The notes beneath the pieces are model-generated. The model saw only the letters and a list, made by a program, of their open reading frames with translations, was not told the origin of the DNA and searched no databases. DNA of 64,000 nucleotides, taken from positions 1 to 64,000 of the forward strand of contig NZ_VCIW01000016.1 of NCBI RefSeq assembly GCF_005765165.1, in the 5' to 3' direction. Source of the stretch: Paenibacillus antri (lineage in GTDB: Bacteria; Bacillota; Bacilli; Paenibacillales; YIM-B00363). A program made the translations under genes and the position numbers. Each line of letters begins with the position of its first letter. The stretch's first letter is position 1. This document shows positions 48,151 through 57,056 of this stretch, in pieces.

Positions 48151-49779
48151 ATGGATCCCTTGCTCGTCGGCATCGACTTCGGGACGACCAACAGCTCGGT
48201 GGCCGTGCTCGACCCGGTCCAGAACCGGGTACATATGAAACGATTGGACGAAGGCGAGACTCCCTACCTGATCCGCACGATCTTGTCGAAAGGCACGGAA
48301 GGCGATTGGATCATCGGCAATCAAGCGGCGGCGCTCGGCAAGCTGCGCGACCGTTCGGTGCTGTCGCTGAAGACGGAGCTTCGGCGGTCGCCGGACTTCA
48401 GCTTGCGCGTGGACGGCCAAGACGTGCCGCTCGTGGAATGCATCTCCCGATTTCTCATGGAGCTGCTCGACGAGGCCGGCATCCCCGAGCCGGAGTCGAT
48501 CGACCGGCTGGCGCTCAGCGTGCCGGTCAACTACGACGATCGGCGCAAAGCGATCATGGAACAGGCGGCCGTCAACATCGGCGTCGAGCCGAGCCGCATC
48601 TGGTTCCTCGACGAGCCGGTATCCGTCTTATGGGATTGCCGCATCATCCCGTCGCGTTATGCGCTCGTCTTCGACTTCGGAGGCGGCACGCTCGATATGG
48701 CGATCATGGATAAAGAAGCGTCGGAGAAGCACCGGCAAGCGATCGTGCATCACCCGTACTTCGACCCGGACGACAACGACAGCAACCGGTACCACGGCAA
48801 GGTCGTGACGAAGCTCGGACTCGACCTCGGCGGGGACGATCTGGACGACTGTCTCGTGAAGCTGTTCGTCGAACGGGGCAAGGCGCAGGGCAATCCGGTG
48901 TGCGATTCGATCGCGCTCGAGCTGTTCGAGGATCCGGAGCGTCTCCATAAGCTGAAGTCGCATCCGCAGTACACGTTCTATCACCAGATGAAGTCGATCG
49001 CAGAGCAGGTGAAGCGCAGATTGTCGACCGAGGAATCGGTGACGGTAGACGTGCCGCCGCTCATGCCGGGCGTCGATCATGGCATCAAGGACGTGACGAT
49101 CACGGCAGAGCAATTCTACCTCGCGACGGAGAAGCCGCGGGAGACGCTGATGAAAGGACTGACGGAGCTCGCCCGCAAGTTCAACGAGGCGACCCGGCTG
49201 ACGCGCCGCGACATCGGAGCCGTCCTGTTGTCCGGCGGCAGCTCGCTCGTGCCGTTCGTGCCGGACGTGCTCGAGGAGCTGTTCCCGAACGCCCGCATCG
49301 TCTGGGACGAGGAGCATCTGCAGACGCGTATCGCGAGAGGCAACGCCCGGTACACGCGCAGCGAGGACGAGTGGATCGTCGGCGACGTCGTGAACGCTTC
49401 GATCGGCATCTATAACCATGCCGGCAAGGAGACGATCGAAATTATCGCGGCCGACGACACGTACCCGATCAAGAAGCAGAAGCGCGTCGCGACGACGAAG
49501 CCGAACCAGACGAAGATCGAGATCGCTCCGATGGTGAAGGCGCAGGGAAGCGACCGATACGAGCCGCTGCAGAAGTACGGCCGCCCGATTTTATGGCGCA
49601 TGAACATCCGGGCGCATCCCGGCACGCACGACGTGAACCGGCTGACGATCACGTACGCGATCGACAAGTCGCAGCGGCTGCGCGTGTCCGCCTACGACAA
49701 TCTGTTCAAGTCCGAGGTCGGCGTCGAGGAAGTCGAGCTGGCGGATTCGGGCTGGAACGTCCGATTGGATCGAAAATAA
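48151..49779 (+). CDS. Hsp70-family (DnaK-like) ATPase
   Basis: 542 residues. Actin-like ATPase domain of Hsp70: GIDFGTTNSSVAV (phosphate 1, ~7), SVPVNYDDRRKAI, FDFGGGTLDMAI (phosphate 2, ~178) and LLSGGSSLVPFV (adenosine site, ~355). The C-terminal ~150 residues are a shortened substrate-binding region (beta part, little lid), so it is smaller than DnaK (~610) and lacks the EEVD-like tail. It is not the housekeeping DnaK, given the absence of grpE and dnaJ. ATG with ACGGAGGT upstream. Last gene of the SNF2 cluster. Confidence 0.88.
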   Translation: MDPLLVGIDFGTTNSSVAVLDPVQNRVHMKRLDEGETPYLIRTILSKGTEGDWIIGNQAAALGKLRDRSVLSLKTELRRSPDFSLRVDGQDVPLVECISRFLMELLDEAGIPEPESIDRLALSVPVNYDDRRKAIMEQAAVNIGVEPSRIWFLDEPVSVLWDCRIIPSRYALVFDFGGGTLDMAIMDKEASEKHRQAIVHHPYFDPDDNDSNRYHGKVVTKLGLDLGGDDLDDCLVKLFVERGKAQGNPVCDSIALELFEDPERLHKLKSHPQYTFYHQMKSIAEQVKRRLSTEESVTVDVPPLMPGVDHGIKDVTITAEQFYLATEKPRETLMKGLTELARKFNEATRLTRRDIGAVLLSGGSSLVPFVPDVLEELFPNARIVWDEEHLQTRIARGNARYTRSEDEWIVGDVVNASIGIYNHAGKETIEIIAADDTYPIKKQKRVATTKPNQTKIEIAPMVKAQGSDRYEPLQKYGRPILWRMNIRAHPGTHDVNRLTITYAIDKSQRLRVSAYDNLFKSEVGVEEVELADSGWNVRLDRK

Positions 49780-49801
49780 CCCCGAAGGAGGGCGCATTCG
49801 C

Positions 49802-50860
49802 ATGAACGAAACGACGCCGATCACCCCGCCGGACTACAACCGAGAGTATACGCTCGGGTGGCTGAAGCGGCTGCTGACGACCCCGAGCCCGACCGGGTTT
49901 ACGCACGACATTTTGCGCCTGCTCGAGGAGGAAACCGCGAAGCTGGGCTTCCGCATGGAGCGCATCGCCAAGGGAGGCGGCTTCGTCCGCGTCGAAGGGA
50001 CGTCGGGCGGTCCGGCGCTCGCCGTTACCGGCCACGTCGATACGCTCGGCGCGATGGTCCGCTCGGCGAACGCCGACGGTACGCTCCGATTGACGCTGCT
50101 CGGCGGGTATATGCTGCATTCGATCGAAAACGAATACTGCCTCGTCCATACCCGCGACGGAAAGACGTATTCCGGCACGATTCTGCCGATGAAAGCGTCC
50201 GTGCACGTATACGAAGACGCGCGCGATCAGAAGCGCAACGAGGAAAACTACGTCGTCCGTCTGGACGAGACGGTCTCGAGCAAGGAAGACGTCAAGGCGC
50301 TCGGCATCGAGACGGGCGACTATATTTCGTTCGACCCGCGCGCCGTCTTCCTCGATAACGGCTACATCAAGTCGCGTCATCTCGACGACAAGGCCGGCGT
50401 CGCCGCCATGTTCGCGCTGCTCGAAGCGATGTCCCGCACGGGCGCGAGGCCGCGGCGCGAGCTGATCTTTTTCTTTTCGAATTACGAAGAGATCGGCCAC
50501 GGCTCGTCTTACGTCCCCGGCGGGGCGGAAGAGATGCTTGCGATCGACATGGGCGCGATCGGAGACGACCTCGCCTGCACGGAGCGGGACGTGTCGATCT
50601 GCGCGAAGGATTCGACGGGGCCGTACGATTACGAGATGACGAACCGGCTCGTCGCTCACGCGAAGCGGCTCGGACTCGGGTACGCCGTCGATATTTATCC
50701 GCGTTACGGGTCGGACGCGTCCGCCGCGCTGCGAGCCGGCCAGAACATCCGGGCCGCGCTGATCGGCCCGGGCGTCGCCGCTTCGCACGGGATGGAACGG
50801 ACGCACGAGGACGCGATCCGGAGCACGTATGCGCTTCTGGCCGCCTACGCGCTGGAATAA
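49802..50860 (+). CDS. M42 family metallopeptidase (first copy)
   Basis: 352 residues. Co-catalytic two-metal aminopeptidase/endoglucanase-like family: VTGHVDTLGAMV (metal His/Asp ~78-80), SRHLDDKAGVAAMFALLEA (bridging Asp), FSNYEEIGHGSS (catalytic Glu-Glu) and the final His in ASHGMERTHED. A PDZ-like insertion sits at ~95-160. Probably removes N-terminal residues of peptides in the cytoplasm. Follows the Hsp70 gene by 22 bases with GAAGGAGG; may be cotranscribed with it. Confidence 0.9.
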   Translation: MNETTPITPPDYNREYTLGWLKRLLTTPSPTGFTHDILRLLEEETAKLGFRMERIAKGGGFVRVEGTSGGPALAVTGHVDTLGAMVRSANADGTLRLTLLGGYMLHSIENEYCLVHTRDGKTYSGTILPMKASVHVYEDARDQKRNEENYVVRLDETVSSKEDVKALGIETGDYISFDPRAVFLDNGYIKSRHLDDKAGVAAMFALLEAMSRTGARPRRELIFFFSNYEEIGHGSSYVPGGAEEMLAIDMGAIGDDLACTERDVSICAKDSTGPYDYEMTNRLVAHAKRLGLGYAVDIYPRYGSDASAALRAGQNIRAALIGPGVAASHGMERTHEDAIRSTYALLAAYALE

Positions 50861-50866
50861 ACGCGG

Positions 50867-51196
50867 ATGAGCGGACCGATGACCGACGTCGCCGAACAGG
50901 AGCTGATCCGCCGCAGGTGGAGCGGCGAAGCGCCGTTCGCCGTCTATTTCTATACGCCTTGGTGCGGGACGTGCCGATACGGCGAGAAGATGTTGACCGT
51001 CGTCCGGGCGATGGCGCCGGACGCGGCGATGTTCAAGGCGAACGTCAACTTCATGCCGGCCGTCGTGCAGGATTGGAAGATCGAGAGCGTGCCCTGCCTC
51101 GCGTTCGTCGAAGAGAAGCGCGTGACGGAGAAAGTGTATACGATGCGCTCGGTCGAGTTTTTGCTGGAGCGCGTCCGGGCGCGGTTGGGCATGTGA
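50867..51196 (+). CDS. Thioredoxin-like protein
   Basis: 109 residues. Thioredoxin fold with active site TPWCGTCRYGEK (Cys ~32 and ~35) after a beta strand (FAVYFY), and a cis-proline context VPCLAFV (~76). No signal peptide, so cytosolic. The start lies 6 bases after the M42 stop with a poor ribosome site; ATG 50879 is an alternative. Reduces disulfides by family; partner unknown. Confidence 0.88.
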   Translation: MSGPMTDVAEQELIRRRWSGEAPFAVYFYTPWCGTCRYGEKMLTVVRAMAPDAAMFKANVNFMPAVVQDWKIESVPCLAFVEEKRVTEKVYTMRSVEFLLERVRARLGM

Positions 51197-51271
51197 CATT
51201 CATAACTTCCCGCGACGCGCGGGCCGATGCTATAATGGCACTACTTTTTCCGAAGAAAGCAGGACTCATCC

Positions 51272-52114
51272 ATGACCTTACATATCATCACCGACGGCAG
51301 CTCCGATCTGCCGGAATCGATCCGCGACGCCTGGGGCATCCGCGTCGTGCCGCTCGGCGTTCGCTTCGGCGAAGCGGAGTTCGATTCGACGATGGCGTCG
51401 AGCGAATTTTACGCTCGGATGCGCGAATCGGAATCGCTTCCCCAGACGTCGAGCCCGGCGCCGCACGCGTTCATGGACGCATTTCGCGACGTCCCGGCGG
51501 GCGAACCGATCCTCGTCGTCGCTTTGTCGTCGCAGGTGAGCAGTACGTATCGACACGCGGTGCTCGCCAAGGAGATGTTCGAAGAAGAGCGTCCCGACGC
51601 CGGCCGCATCGAGGTGATCGATTCGAAGACGGCTTCGGCCGGGCTCGGGGGCATCGTCTATAAAGCGGCCAAGATGGCGAAGGACGGCGTCGGCGCGCGG
51701 GACATCGCGTCCGCCGTGAAGCGGCTCGCAGCCGAGACGCGCACGCACTTCGTCCTCGACACGTTGGAGAACGTTATTAAGGGCGGCAGACTCGACCGCG
51801 TCCGAGGCGCGGTCGCTTCGATGCTCAATATTAAGCTGCTGATGCACGCGAGCGAGCAGGGGGCCATCGAGGTGCTGGAGAAAGCTCGAGGCACGTCGAA
51901 CGCGGTGAAGAAGCTGATCGACCGGATCGAAGACGCGAAGCACGAGGTAAGCGGCAAGCTGCTTGCCGTGGCTCACAGCAACTGCGAGGAGCGGGCGAAG
52001 GCGCTCGTGCGCGACATCTTGGCGCGCTACGACTTCGGGGAAGTCATCGTGTCGGACATGGGACCGGTCATCGGCACGTACGCGGGCGAAGGCGGATTAT
52101 TGATATCGTATTAA
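51272..52114 (+). CDS. DegV family fatty-acid-binding protein
   Basis: 280 residues, the standard length. IITDGSSDLPES at the N-terminus, SSPAPHAFMDAF, ALSSQVSSTYRHA and the C-terminal VIGTYAGEGGLLISY are characteristic of DegV. The family binds a fatty acid, and some members (FakB) present it to a fatty-acid kinase. A TATAAT-type -10 element (51231) lies 36 bases before the start, with a poor -35. Separate from the thioredoxin gene. Confidence 0.93.
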   Translation: MTLHIITDGSSDLPESIRDAWGIRVVPLGVRFGEAEFDSTMASSEFYARMRESESLPQTSSPAPHAFMDAFRDVPAGEPILVVALSSQVSSTYRHAVLAKEMFEEERPDAGRIEVIDSKTASAGLGGIVYKAAKMAKDGVGARDIASAVKRLAAETRTHFVLDTLENVIKGGRLDRVRGAVASMLNIKLLMHASEQGAIEVLEKARGTSNAVKKLIDRIEDAKHEVSGKLLAVAHSNCEERAKALVRDILARYDFGEVIVSDMGPVIGTYAGEGGLLISY

Positions 52115-52130
52115 GCGAGGAGGGACGGAC

Positions 52131-52508
52131 ATGAACGTCGGCGATTTGGTCGTCGCTCGGTATAAGAGCGGCGAATACGTGGGCGAGCTGATCCAGCTCG
52201 ACCGGCCGAAGGCGAAGGTGCGGATGCTCGCCGTCCGCAAGCACCCGACGCAGGGCGATCTGCATCATCCGGAGCAGGCGGACGTCGCGTTCTTCCACGA
52301 GCGGCGGGCGTTGAGCTATCGCGAGGTGGCGAACGTCTTCGCCTCCGACCTGGAGCCGTACGACGGCGCGGAAGTGCCGGACTACCGAGCTTCGCTCGCT
52401 GAGGCGCTGGACGCCGAGATCGCGGCGATGGAGCGGCGCGGCGACGCGTTCGGGCGCCGCGCGCTGCTGGAGCTGGAGAAGCTGAAGCGGGACTACTTCG
52501 GGAATTAA
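52131..52508 (+). CDS. kapB: KapB-family sporulation phosphorelay protein
   Basis: 125 residues, the length of KapB. VGDLVVARYKSGEYVGEL, LAVRKHPTQGDLHHP and FFHERRALSYREVANV follow the KapB domain pattern (SH3-like barrel plus helices). In Bacillus, KapB is needed for KinB-dependent phosphorelay signalling. GAGGAGGGA precedes the ATG. 16 bases after degV, so cotranscribed. Supports a spore-forming host. Confidence 0.88.
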   Translation: MNVGDLVVARYKSGEYVGELIQLDRPKAKVRMLAVRKHPTQGDLHHPEQADVAFFHERRALSYREVANVFASDLEPYDGAEVPDYRASLAEALDAEIAAMERRGDAFGRRALLELEKLKRDYFGN

Positions 52509-52524
52509 CCGAATTCGGCACGAC

Positions 52525-52560
52525 ATCCGCCTCTTCATCGAGAGGCGGATTTTTCATTTT
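52525..52560 (+). terminator. Intrinsic terminator after kapB
   Basis: ATCCGCCTCT (52525-52534) pairs with AGAGGCGGAT (52541-52550), followed by TTTTCATTTT. Confidence 0.88.
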
Positions 52561-52576
52561 CTCTAGGCGCGCAACG

Positions 52577-52623
52577 CAAAGCGACGCCGTCTCCGACGGG
52601 GGCGTCGGAAACGGCGTCGCTAT
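52577..52623 (-). terminator. Hairpin terminator of the M20 amidohydrolase gene
   Basis: AGCGACGCCGT/ACGGCGTCGCT plus inner TCCGACG/CGTCGGA around GGGG form a ~19-bp hairpin just after the minus-strand stop. The U tract is weak. Confidence 0.6.
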
Positions 52624-52632
52624 AGCGTCGTC

Positions 52633-53814
52633 TTACTTCTTACTCGCTTGCTGTTCGAACTCGTCGCGAATCGCCTGAAGCTTCGACGGCGAGGACGCGC
52701 AGTCGTAGGCGGCAGCCGCAAGCGCCTTCGCGCCGAGCAGCATGCCTTGGAACGCCCGGTCCTTCATCGCGGCGTCCCGGAATTCGACCGTATGCAAGGC
52801 GAATTTCTCGTCGACGACCTGCACGTACGGATGAGCGGCGGGGCACTGCAGCGATACGTTGCCGAGATCTAGCGAACCGTGATCGTTGCCGCGCTGGATG
52901 CTCGCCTCCGGCACGCCGAGCGCGACGAGCGCCGCCGTGAACGCGTCGGACAACGTCTCGTTCGTCCGCAGCTCGTCGTACGAAAACTCGTAGTTCGAGA
53001 TCGTCAGCGAACAGCCCGTAGCGAGGGCGGCGCCCTCCGCGACGCGCTTCACCTTCTCCACCAGCTCATTGGTGTACGCCCGCGTCCCGGCTCGCACATA
53101 GAAGTCCGCGCACGCATAGTCGGGGATGACGTTCGGCGCCTTGCCGCCGTTCGTAATGACGCCGTGAATGCGCGCGTCGGCCTTCGTCTGCTGCCGCAGC
53201 GCGTTGATGCCGTTGAACAGCTGGATGACCGCGTCGAGCGCGTTAATGCCGTCCTCCGGATTGGCGGCGGCGTGCGCCGACCGGCCTCGGTATTCGAAGC
53301 GAAGCGCGTCCATCGCCATGGACGACCCGGACTTCTCGTATGCGTAATACGGATGCGCCATCAGCGCGAAGCTGCAATCGCGGAACATGCCGGCTTCGGC
53401 CATAAGCACCTTAGCGCCTTTGGTTTCTTCGGCGGGCGTGCCGTAGACGCGAATTTTGCCGCCGAAGTCGTCGAGCGCAGCCGCGAGGCCTGCCGCAGCC
53501 GCAACGCTCATCGAGCAGATGAGATGATGGCCGCAGGCGTGGCCGATGTCCGGCAAGGCATCGTATTCGGCAAGGAACGCGACGGTCGGGCCGGGCTTTC
53601 CGGAATCGAGCTCCGCGACGAATGCGGTCGGAAGGCCGAGCGTATGGCGCTCGATCCGGAAGCCGAAGCTCTCGAGCGCTTCGGTCAGCGTTTCGAACGC
53701 GAAAAACTCCTCGTTGCCGAGCTCGGGCCGGTTGCCGATCGCGTTGGCGATGCCGCGGATCCGGGGGGCGATCTCGTCGATTCGGGAGAGAATGGAAGAA
53801 TTCAATTGCAACAT
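52633..53814 (-). CDS. M20 family amidohydrolase/peptidase
   Basis: 393 residues. Zn-dependent amidohydrolase of the AbgB/ACY1L2-like group: FLAEYDALPDIGHACGHHL (metal ligands, ~90), GTPAEETKGAK (catalytic Glu pair), GRSAHAAANPEDG in the dimerisation domain, and HPYVQVVDEKFALHT near the end. Cleaves N-acyl or peptide-like amides; substrate unknown. Start is ambiguous: ATG 53814 is close behind AAAGGA, TTG 53826 and TTG 53811 are alternatives. Single minus-strand gene divergent from the foldase gene. Confidence 0.88.
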   Translation of the reverse strand: MLQLNSSILSRIDEIAPRIRGIANAIGNRPELGNEEFFAFETLTEALESFGFRIERHTLGLPTAFVAELDSGKPGPTVAFLAEYDALPDIGHACGHHLICSMSVAAAAGLAAALDDFGGKIRVYGTPAEETKGAKVLMAEAGMFRDCSFALMAHPYYAYEKSGSSMAMDALRFEYRGRSAHAAANPEDGINALDAVIQLFNGINALRQQTKADARIHGVITNGGKAPNVIPDYACADFYVRAGTRAYTNELVEKVKRVAEGAALATGCSLTISNYEFSYDELRTNETLSDAFTAALVALGVPEASIQRGNDHGSLDLGNVSLQCPAAHPYVQVVDEKFALHTVEFRDAAMKDRAFQGMLLGAKALAAAAYDCASSPSKLQAIRDEFEQQASKK

Positions 53815-53924
53815 TCCTTTCGTCAATCGAGTCTGAATCGTGAAGCGTTTTCTACGGAATTATAGCATATTATGGGTCGGATTTCCGATCCGCCGGAAGA
53901 CGGGGAGCTAGTATTGGACAAACG

Positions 53925-53949
53925 TTCTCGATTGTGGCACGATTGAGAA
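53925..53949 (+). promoter_or_regulatory. 25-bp imperfect palindrome upstream of the foldase gene
   Basis: TTCTCGATTGTG G CACGATTGAGAA is symmetrical at 20 of its 24 non-central bases. The two pairs of mismatches would be G-U pairs in RNA. It lies 28 bases before the ATG, in the divergent region between the M20 and foldase genes. Candidate operator or leader hairpin. Confidence 0.5.
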
Positions 53950-53976
53950 TGGGAACGAACTATAGGAGGATGAACG

Positions 53977-54951
53977 ATGTCAGAGAATCAGAAGCCCGTA
54001 TCCGGCCAAGGTAACGGCGGAGCGGCAGGGGGCAAAGGGAAAATCATTCTGCCATGGGTATTGTTCGCGGCGACCGCGATCGGCTTCGGCGCGTACGCGA
54101 TCGTACAAGCGAACCAATCGAACGTCACGACGGGCAACGTGGGCGAGGAAGCGGTCGCGACGGTCGACGAAGAGAAGATCACGGCGAACGAGCTGTACCA
54201 GACGATGCTGAAGCAAGTGGGGCCGCAAGCGGTCGACCAGCTGATCCTCGAGCGGCTCATTAACCGCGAAGCGGCGAAGCAGAAGATCGAAGTGTCCGAC
54301 GCGGACATTAACGCGGAGCTCGATAAAATAAAAGCGAACTTCCCGGACGAAGCGACGTTCAATCAGCAGCTCGAATCCGCCGGCTTCACGCTCGACACGC
54401 TGAAGGAGCAAATCCGCCCGCAGGTGCAGCTGACGAAGCTGGTCGAGCCGCAGATCGAAGTGACGGACGAAGAGCTTCAAACGTACTACGACGAGAACAA
54501 GGCGCAATACGAGACGCCGGAGCAAGTGCGCGCGTCGCACATCCTGGTCGAGACGAAAGAAGAAGCGGAAGCGCTGCTTGAGCAGATCAAGGGCGGAGCG
54601 GACTTCGCGGAGCTCGCGAAGGAGCATTCGAAGGACGGCAGCGCGGCGCAAGGCGGCGATCTCGATTTCTTCGGCAAGGGCCAGATGGTCGCTCCGTTCG
54701 AAGAAGCGGCGTTCGCGCTCGAGATCGGCGAGGTCAGCGGCGTTGTCGAATCCCAATTCGGCTTCCACATCATTAAGGTGACGGATAAGAAGGCGGCTGC
54801 GACGGCGACGTTCGACGAGAAGAAAGAGGAAATCCGCGAGACGGTATTCCAACAGAAGCTCAACGAGCGGACGTCGGCTTACGTCGAAGAGCTGCGTTCC
54901 GCGGCGAAAATCGAAAATTCCCTCGCGACGGAAGAGACAGCCGCTTCCTAA
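53977..54951 (+). CDS. PrsA/SurA-like peptidyl-prolyl isomerase, membrane anchored
   Basis: 324 residues. A 20-residue Gly-rich cytoplasmic start, one membrane helix (ILPWVLFAATAIGFGAYAIV, ~24-43), then a SurA-N-like helical chaperone domain (~60-165) and a parvulin (PpiC) domain (~175-275) with RASHILVETKEEAEALLEQI, GGDLDFFGKGQM and FGFHIIKV. There is no lipobox cysteine, so unlike classical PrsA it is held by a signal anchor. Helps fold exported proteins outside the membrane. ATG with TAGGAGGA upstream. Confidence 0.9.
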   Translation: MSENQKPVSGQGNGGAAGGKGKIILPWVLFAATAIGFGAYAIVQANQSNVTTGNVGEEAVATVDEEKITANELYQTMLKQVGPQAVDQLILERLINREAAKQKIEVSDADINAELDKIKANFPDEATFNQQLESAGFTLDTLKEQIRPQVQLTKLVEPQIEVTDEELQTYYDENKAQYETPEQVRASHILVETKEEAEALLEQIKGGADFAELAKEHSKDGSAAQGGDLDFFGKGQMVAPFEEAAFALEIGEVSGVVESQFGFHIIKVTDKKAAATATFDEKKEEIRETVFQQKLNERTSAYVEELRSAAKIENSLATEETAAS

Positions 54952-54963
54952 GCGCAGGATTAG

Positions 54964-54991
54964 AAAAACCGACGGTCCGCCGTCGGTTTTT
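54964..54991 (+). terminator. Intrinsic terminator after the foldase gene
   Basis: AAAAACCGACGG and CCGTCGGTTTTT pair around a short loop, ending in five T. A second small hairpin (CGTTTTCCATGGAAAAACG) follows. Confidence 0.88.
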
Positions 54992-55111
54992 CTACGTTTT
55001 CCATGGAAAAACGCAAAAAATCAGTGATCTGCCGCATACTAATTTCCTGCAGACGCGCTTATGCTTGATGGGATGGGCAGGAAACGACGAACAGGAGAGG
55101 GGAACGGCTGC

Positions 55112-56461
55112 ATGACGATATTTCGATTTCCGGACGGCTTCCGATGGGGGGCGGCGACGGCGTCATACCAAATCGAAGGCGCCGCGCGCGAGGACGGCCG
55201 CGGACCGTCCATCTGGGATACGTTCTCGCATACGCCGGGCAACGTAGCGAACGGCGATAACGGAGACGTCGCCTGCGACAGCTACCATCGGTACGCGGAA
55301 GACATCAAGCTTCTGAAGGAGCTCGGCATTAAGCATTACCGTTTCTCCGTTGCGTGGCCGCGCATCTTCCCGGCGGGGCGGGGCGAGGTCAATGCGAAGG
55401 GATTGGCGTATTATCACGATTTCGCGGACAAGCTTCTGGAGGCGGGCATCGAGCCGTACTGCACGCTGTACCACTGGGACTTGCCGCAAGCGCTTCAGGA
55501 CGAGGGCGGCTGGAACAACCGCGAGACGATCGACGCGTTCGTCGAATACGCGACGCTCATGTATAAGGAATTCGGCGGGAAAATCAAACATTGGATGACA
55601 TTCAACGAGCCGTGGTGCGTGTCGTTCTTGTCCAACTTCCTCGGCGCGCACGCCCCGGGCTACCGCGATCTGCAGCTGGCCGTGAACGTAGCGCATCATT
55701 TGCACGTGGCGCACGGCCGCGCGGTGAAGGCGTTCCGCGAGAGCGGCGCTCCCGGTCGGATCGGCTATGCGCCGAATACCGAGTGGAACGAGCCGTATTC
55801 TTCTCGCCAAGAAGATATCGACGCCTGCCGACGGGCGACGGGATGGTTCGTCGAATGGTTTTTCGATCCGGTGTTCAAGGGCGAGTATCCGGACTTTCTC
55901 GTGGAGACGTTCGCGAAGCGCGGCGTGACGGTGCCGATCGAGCCGGGCGACATGGAGACGATTCGACAGCCGATCGACTTCGTCGGCATCAATTATTATA
56001 CGGGCCGCGTCGGACGGTACAAGGAAGGCGAGTTCTTGTTCGACTGCGAGGCGATCGACGTCGGCTACGAGAAGACGGACATCGGGTGGAACATCTATCC
56101 GGAGGGCTTCTATAAGGTGCTGACGTACATTCGCGACCGGTACGGCGACATCCCGCTGCTCATTACGGAGAACGGCGCCTGTTACAACGACGAGCCCGGC
56201 GCGGACGGCCGCGTTCGCGACGACCGGCGGATCGCGTATTTGCGGAAGCATCTCATCGCGCTGCAGCGAGCGATTCACTCGGGCGTCAACGTCGTCGGCT
56301 ACTTGACCTGGTCGCTCATGGACAACTTCGAATGGGCGGAAGGGTACGGCATGCGGTTCGGCTTGATCCACGTCGATTACGACACGCTGGCGCGCACGAA
56401 GAAGAACAGCTATTACTGGTATAAGCATGTGGCGGAGACGAATTGGCTCGACATTCGTTGA
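55112..56461 (+). CDS. Beta-glucosidase, glycoside hydrolase family 1
   Basis: 449 residues, typical for GH1. FPDGFRWGAATASYQIEGA at the N-terminus, the acid/base Glu in MTFNEPWC (~166), the nucleophile Glu in LLITENGACY (~356) and the aglycone-site region SLMDNFEWAEGYGMRFGL. No signal peptide, so it acts on imported beta-glucosides such as cellobiose. ATG 55112 with AGGAGAGGGG upstream; an in-frame Met at 55061 is less likely. No PTS or ABC sugar genes adjacent. Confidence 0.95.
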   Translation: MTIFRFPDGFRWGAATASYQIEGAAREDGRGPSIWDTFSHTPGNVANGDNGDVACDSYHRYAEDIKLLKELGIKHYRFSVAWPRIFPAGRGEVNAKGLAYYHDFADKLLEAGIEPYCTLYHWDLPQALQDEGGWNNRETIDAFVEYATLMYKEFGGKIKHWMTFNEPWCVSFLSNFLGAHAPGYRDLQLAVNVAHHLHVAHGRAVKAFRESGAPGRIGYAPNTEWNEPYSSRQEDIDACRRATGWFVEWFFDPVFKGEYPDFLVETFAKRGVTVPIEPGDMETIRQPIDFVGINYYTGRVGRYKEGEFLFDCEAIDVGYEKTDIGWNIYPEGFYKVLTYIRDRYGDIPLLITENGACYNDEPGADGRVRDDRRIAYLRKHLIALQRAIHSGVNVVGYLTWSLMDNFEWAEGYGMRFGLIHVDYDTLARTKKNSYYWYKHVAETNWLDIR

Positions 56462-56468
56462 ACTCGAG

Positions 56469-56495
56469 GAAGGCGCGGCGACGCGCCTTCTTTTT
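56469..56495 (+). terminator. Intrinsic terminator after the beta-glucosidase gene
   Basis: GAAGGCGCG, GCGA loop, CGCGCCTTC, then five T. Confidence 0.92.
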
Positions 56496-56567
56496 CTATT
56501 GTCCGCGCGGGCATGGTATAATGAGGAACGTATTTCGGAAAAGACTTTCGCGAAAGGCGGGAATTCC

Positions 56568-57035
56568 ATGTCCTTGCGAGAGATGCAGGTCGTGCCGGGC
56601 GAATGGCTCGAGCGGCGCATCGAGGAGGTTCGCGAGCTGGAGGCGTCCGAGACGGAACGATACGGAATCGTGAAGGACGAGGAAACCGGAGAACACTATT
56701 TGCATTATCGATACATACACCGGGACGTCGCGGCCGGCGGCGCCGAGTCCGCGTATCATCAGCTCATGCCGCTCGAGACGGACGAAGTGCTGGATCTGAT
56801 GTTCAACGGAGCCCCGTACCGGTATCCGGAGGCGTGGCGGCGGGCGTATTTGCGTAACGGACCGAACGATCGATACGTCTGGTTCGACCCCGCGCCGGCG
56901 TTGGAAGTGGACGAGGGCGAACGGGAGGCGGAGCGCATCCGGAAGACGTTGCTGGAATTCAAGCGTCAAGGGTCGTACGACCCGAAGGACGTGGAGCGGC
57001 TGCTCCGCGAGTTGGATTCGAACGATGAAGACTGA
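56568..57035 (+). CDS. Hypothetical protein
   Basis: 155 residues, not recognised. Acidic, soluble and mixed: an N-terminal helix (EWLERRIEEVRELEASE), a beta-like central part with HYLHYRYIHRD and HQLMPLETDEVLDLMF, and a charged helical end (EREAERIRKTLLEFKRQ ... DVERLLRELDSNDED). A TATAAT -10 element at 56517 lies 46 bases before the ATG, and AAAGGCGGGA is the ribosome site. 21 bases before the second M42 gene, so probably cotranscribed with it. Confidence 0.75.
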   Translation: MSLREMQVVPGEWLERRIEEVRELEASETERYGIVKDEETGEHYLHYRYIHRDVAAGGAESAYHQLMPLETDEVLDLMFNGAPYRYPEAWRRAYLRNGPNDRYVWFDPAPALEVDEGEREAERIRKTLLEFKRQGSYDPKDVERLLRELDSNDED

Positions 57036-57056
57036 TCACGGTAAGGAGAGATTCGC

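Noticed and set aside
48151-49779. Housekeeping dnaK
   Set aside because: Shortened substrate-binding part, no EEVD-like end, and no hrcA, grpE or dnaJ nearby; better described as a separate Hsp70-family protein.
54995-55020. Second terminator after the foldase gene (CGTTTTCCATGGAAAAACG)
   Set aside because: The stem is AT-rich and short, followed by A rather than T on the + strand; the GC-rich hairpin at 54964 is the real terminator.
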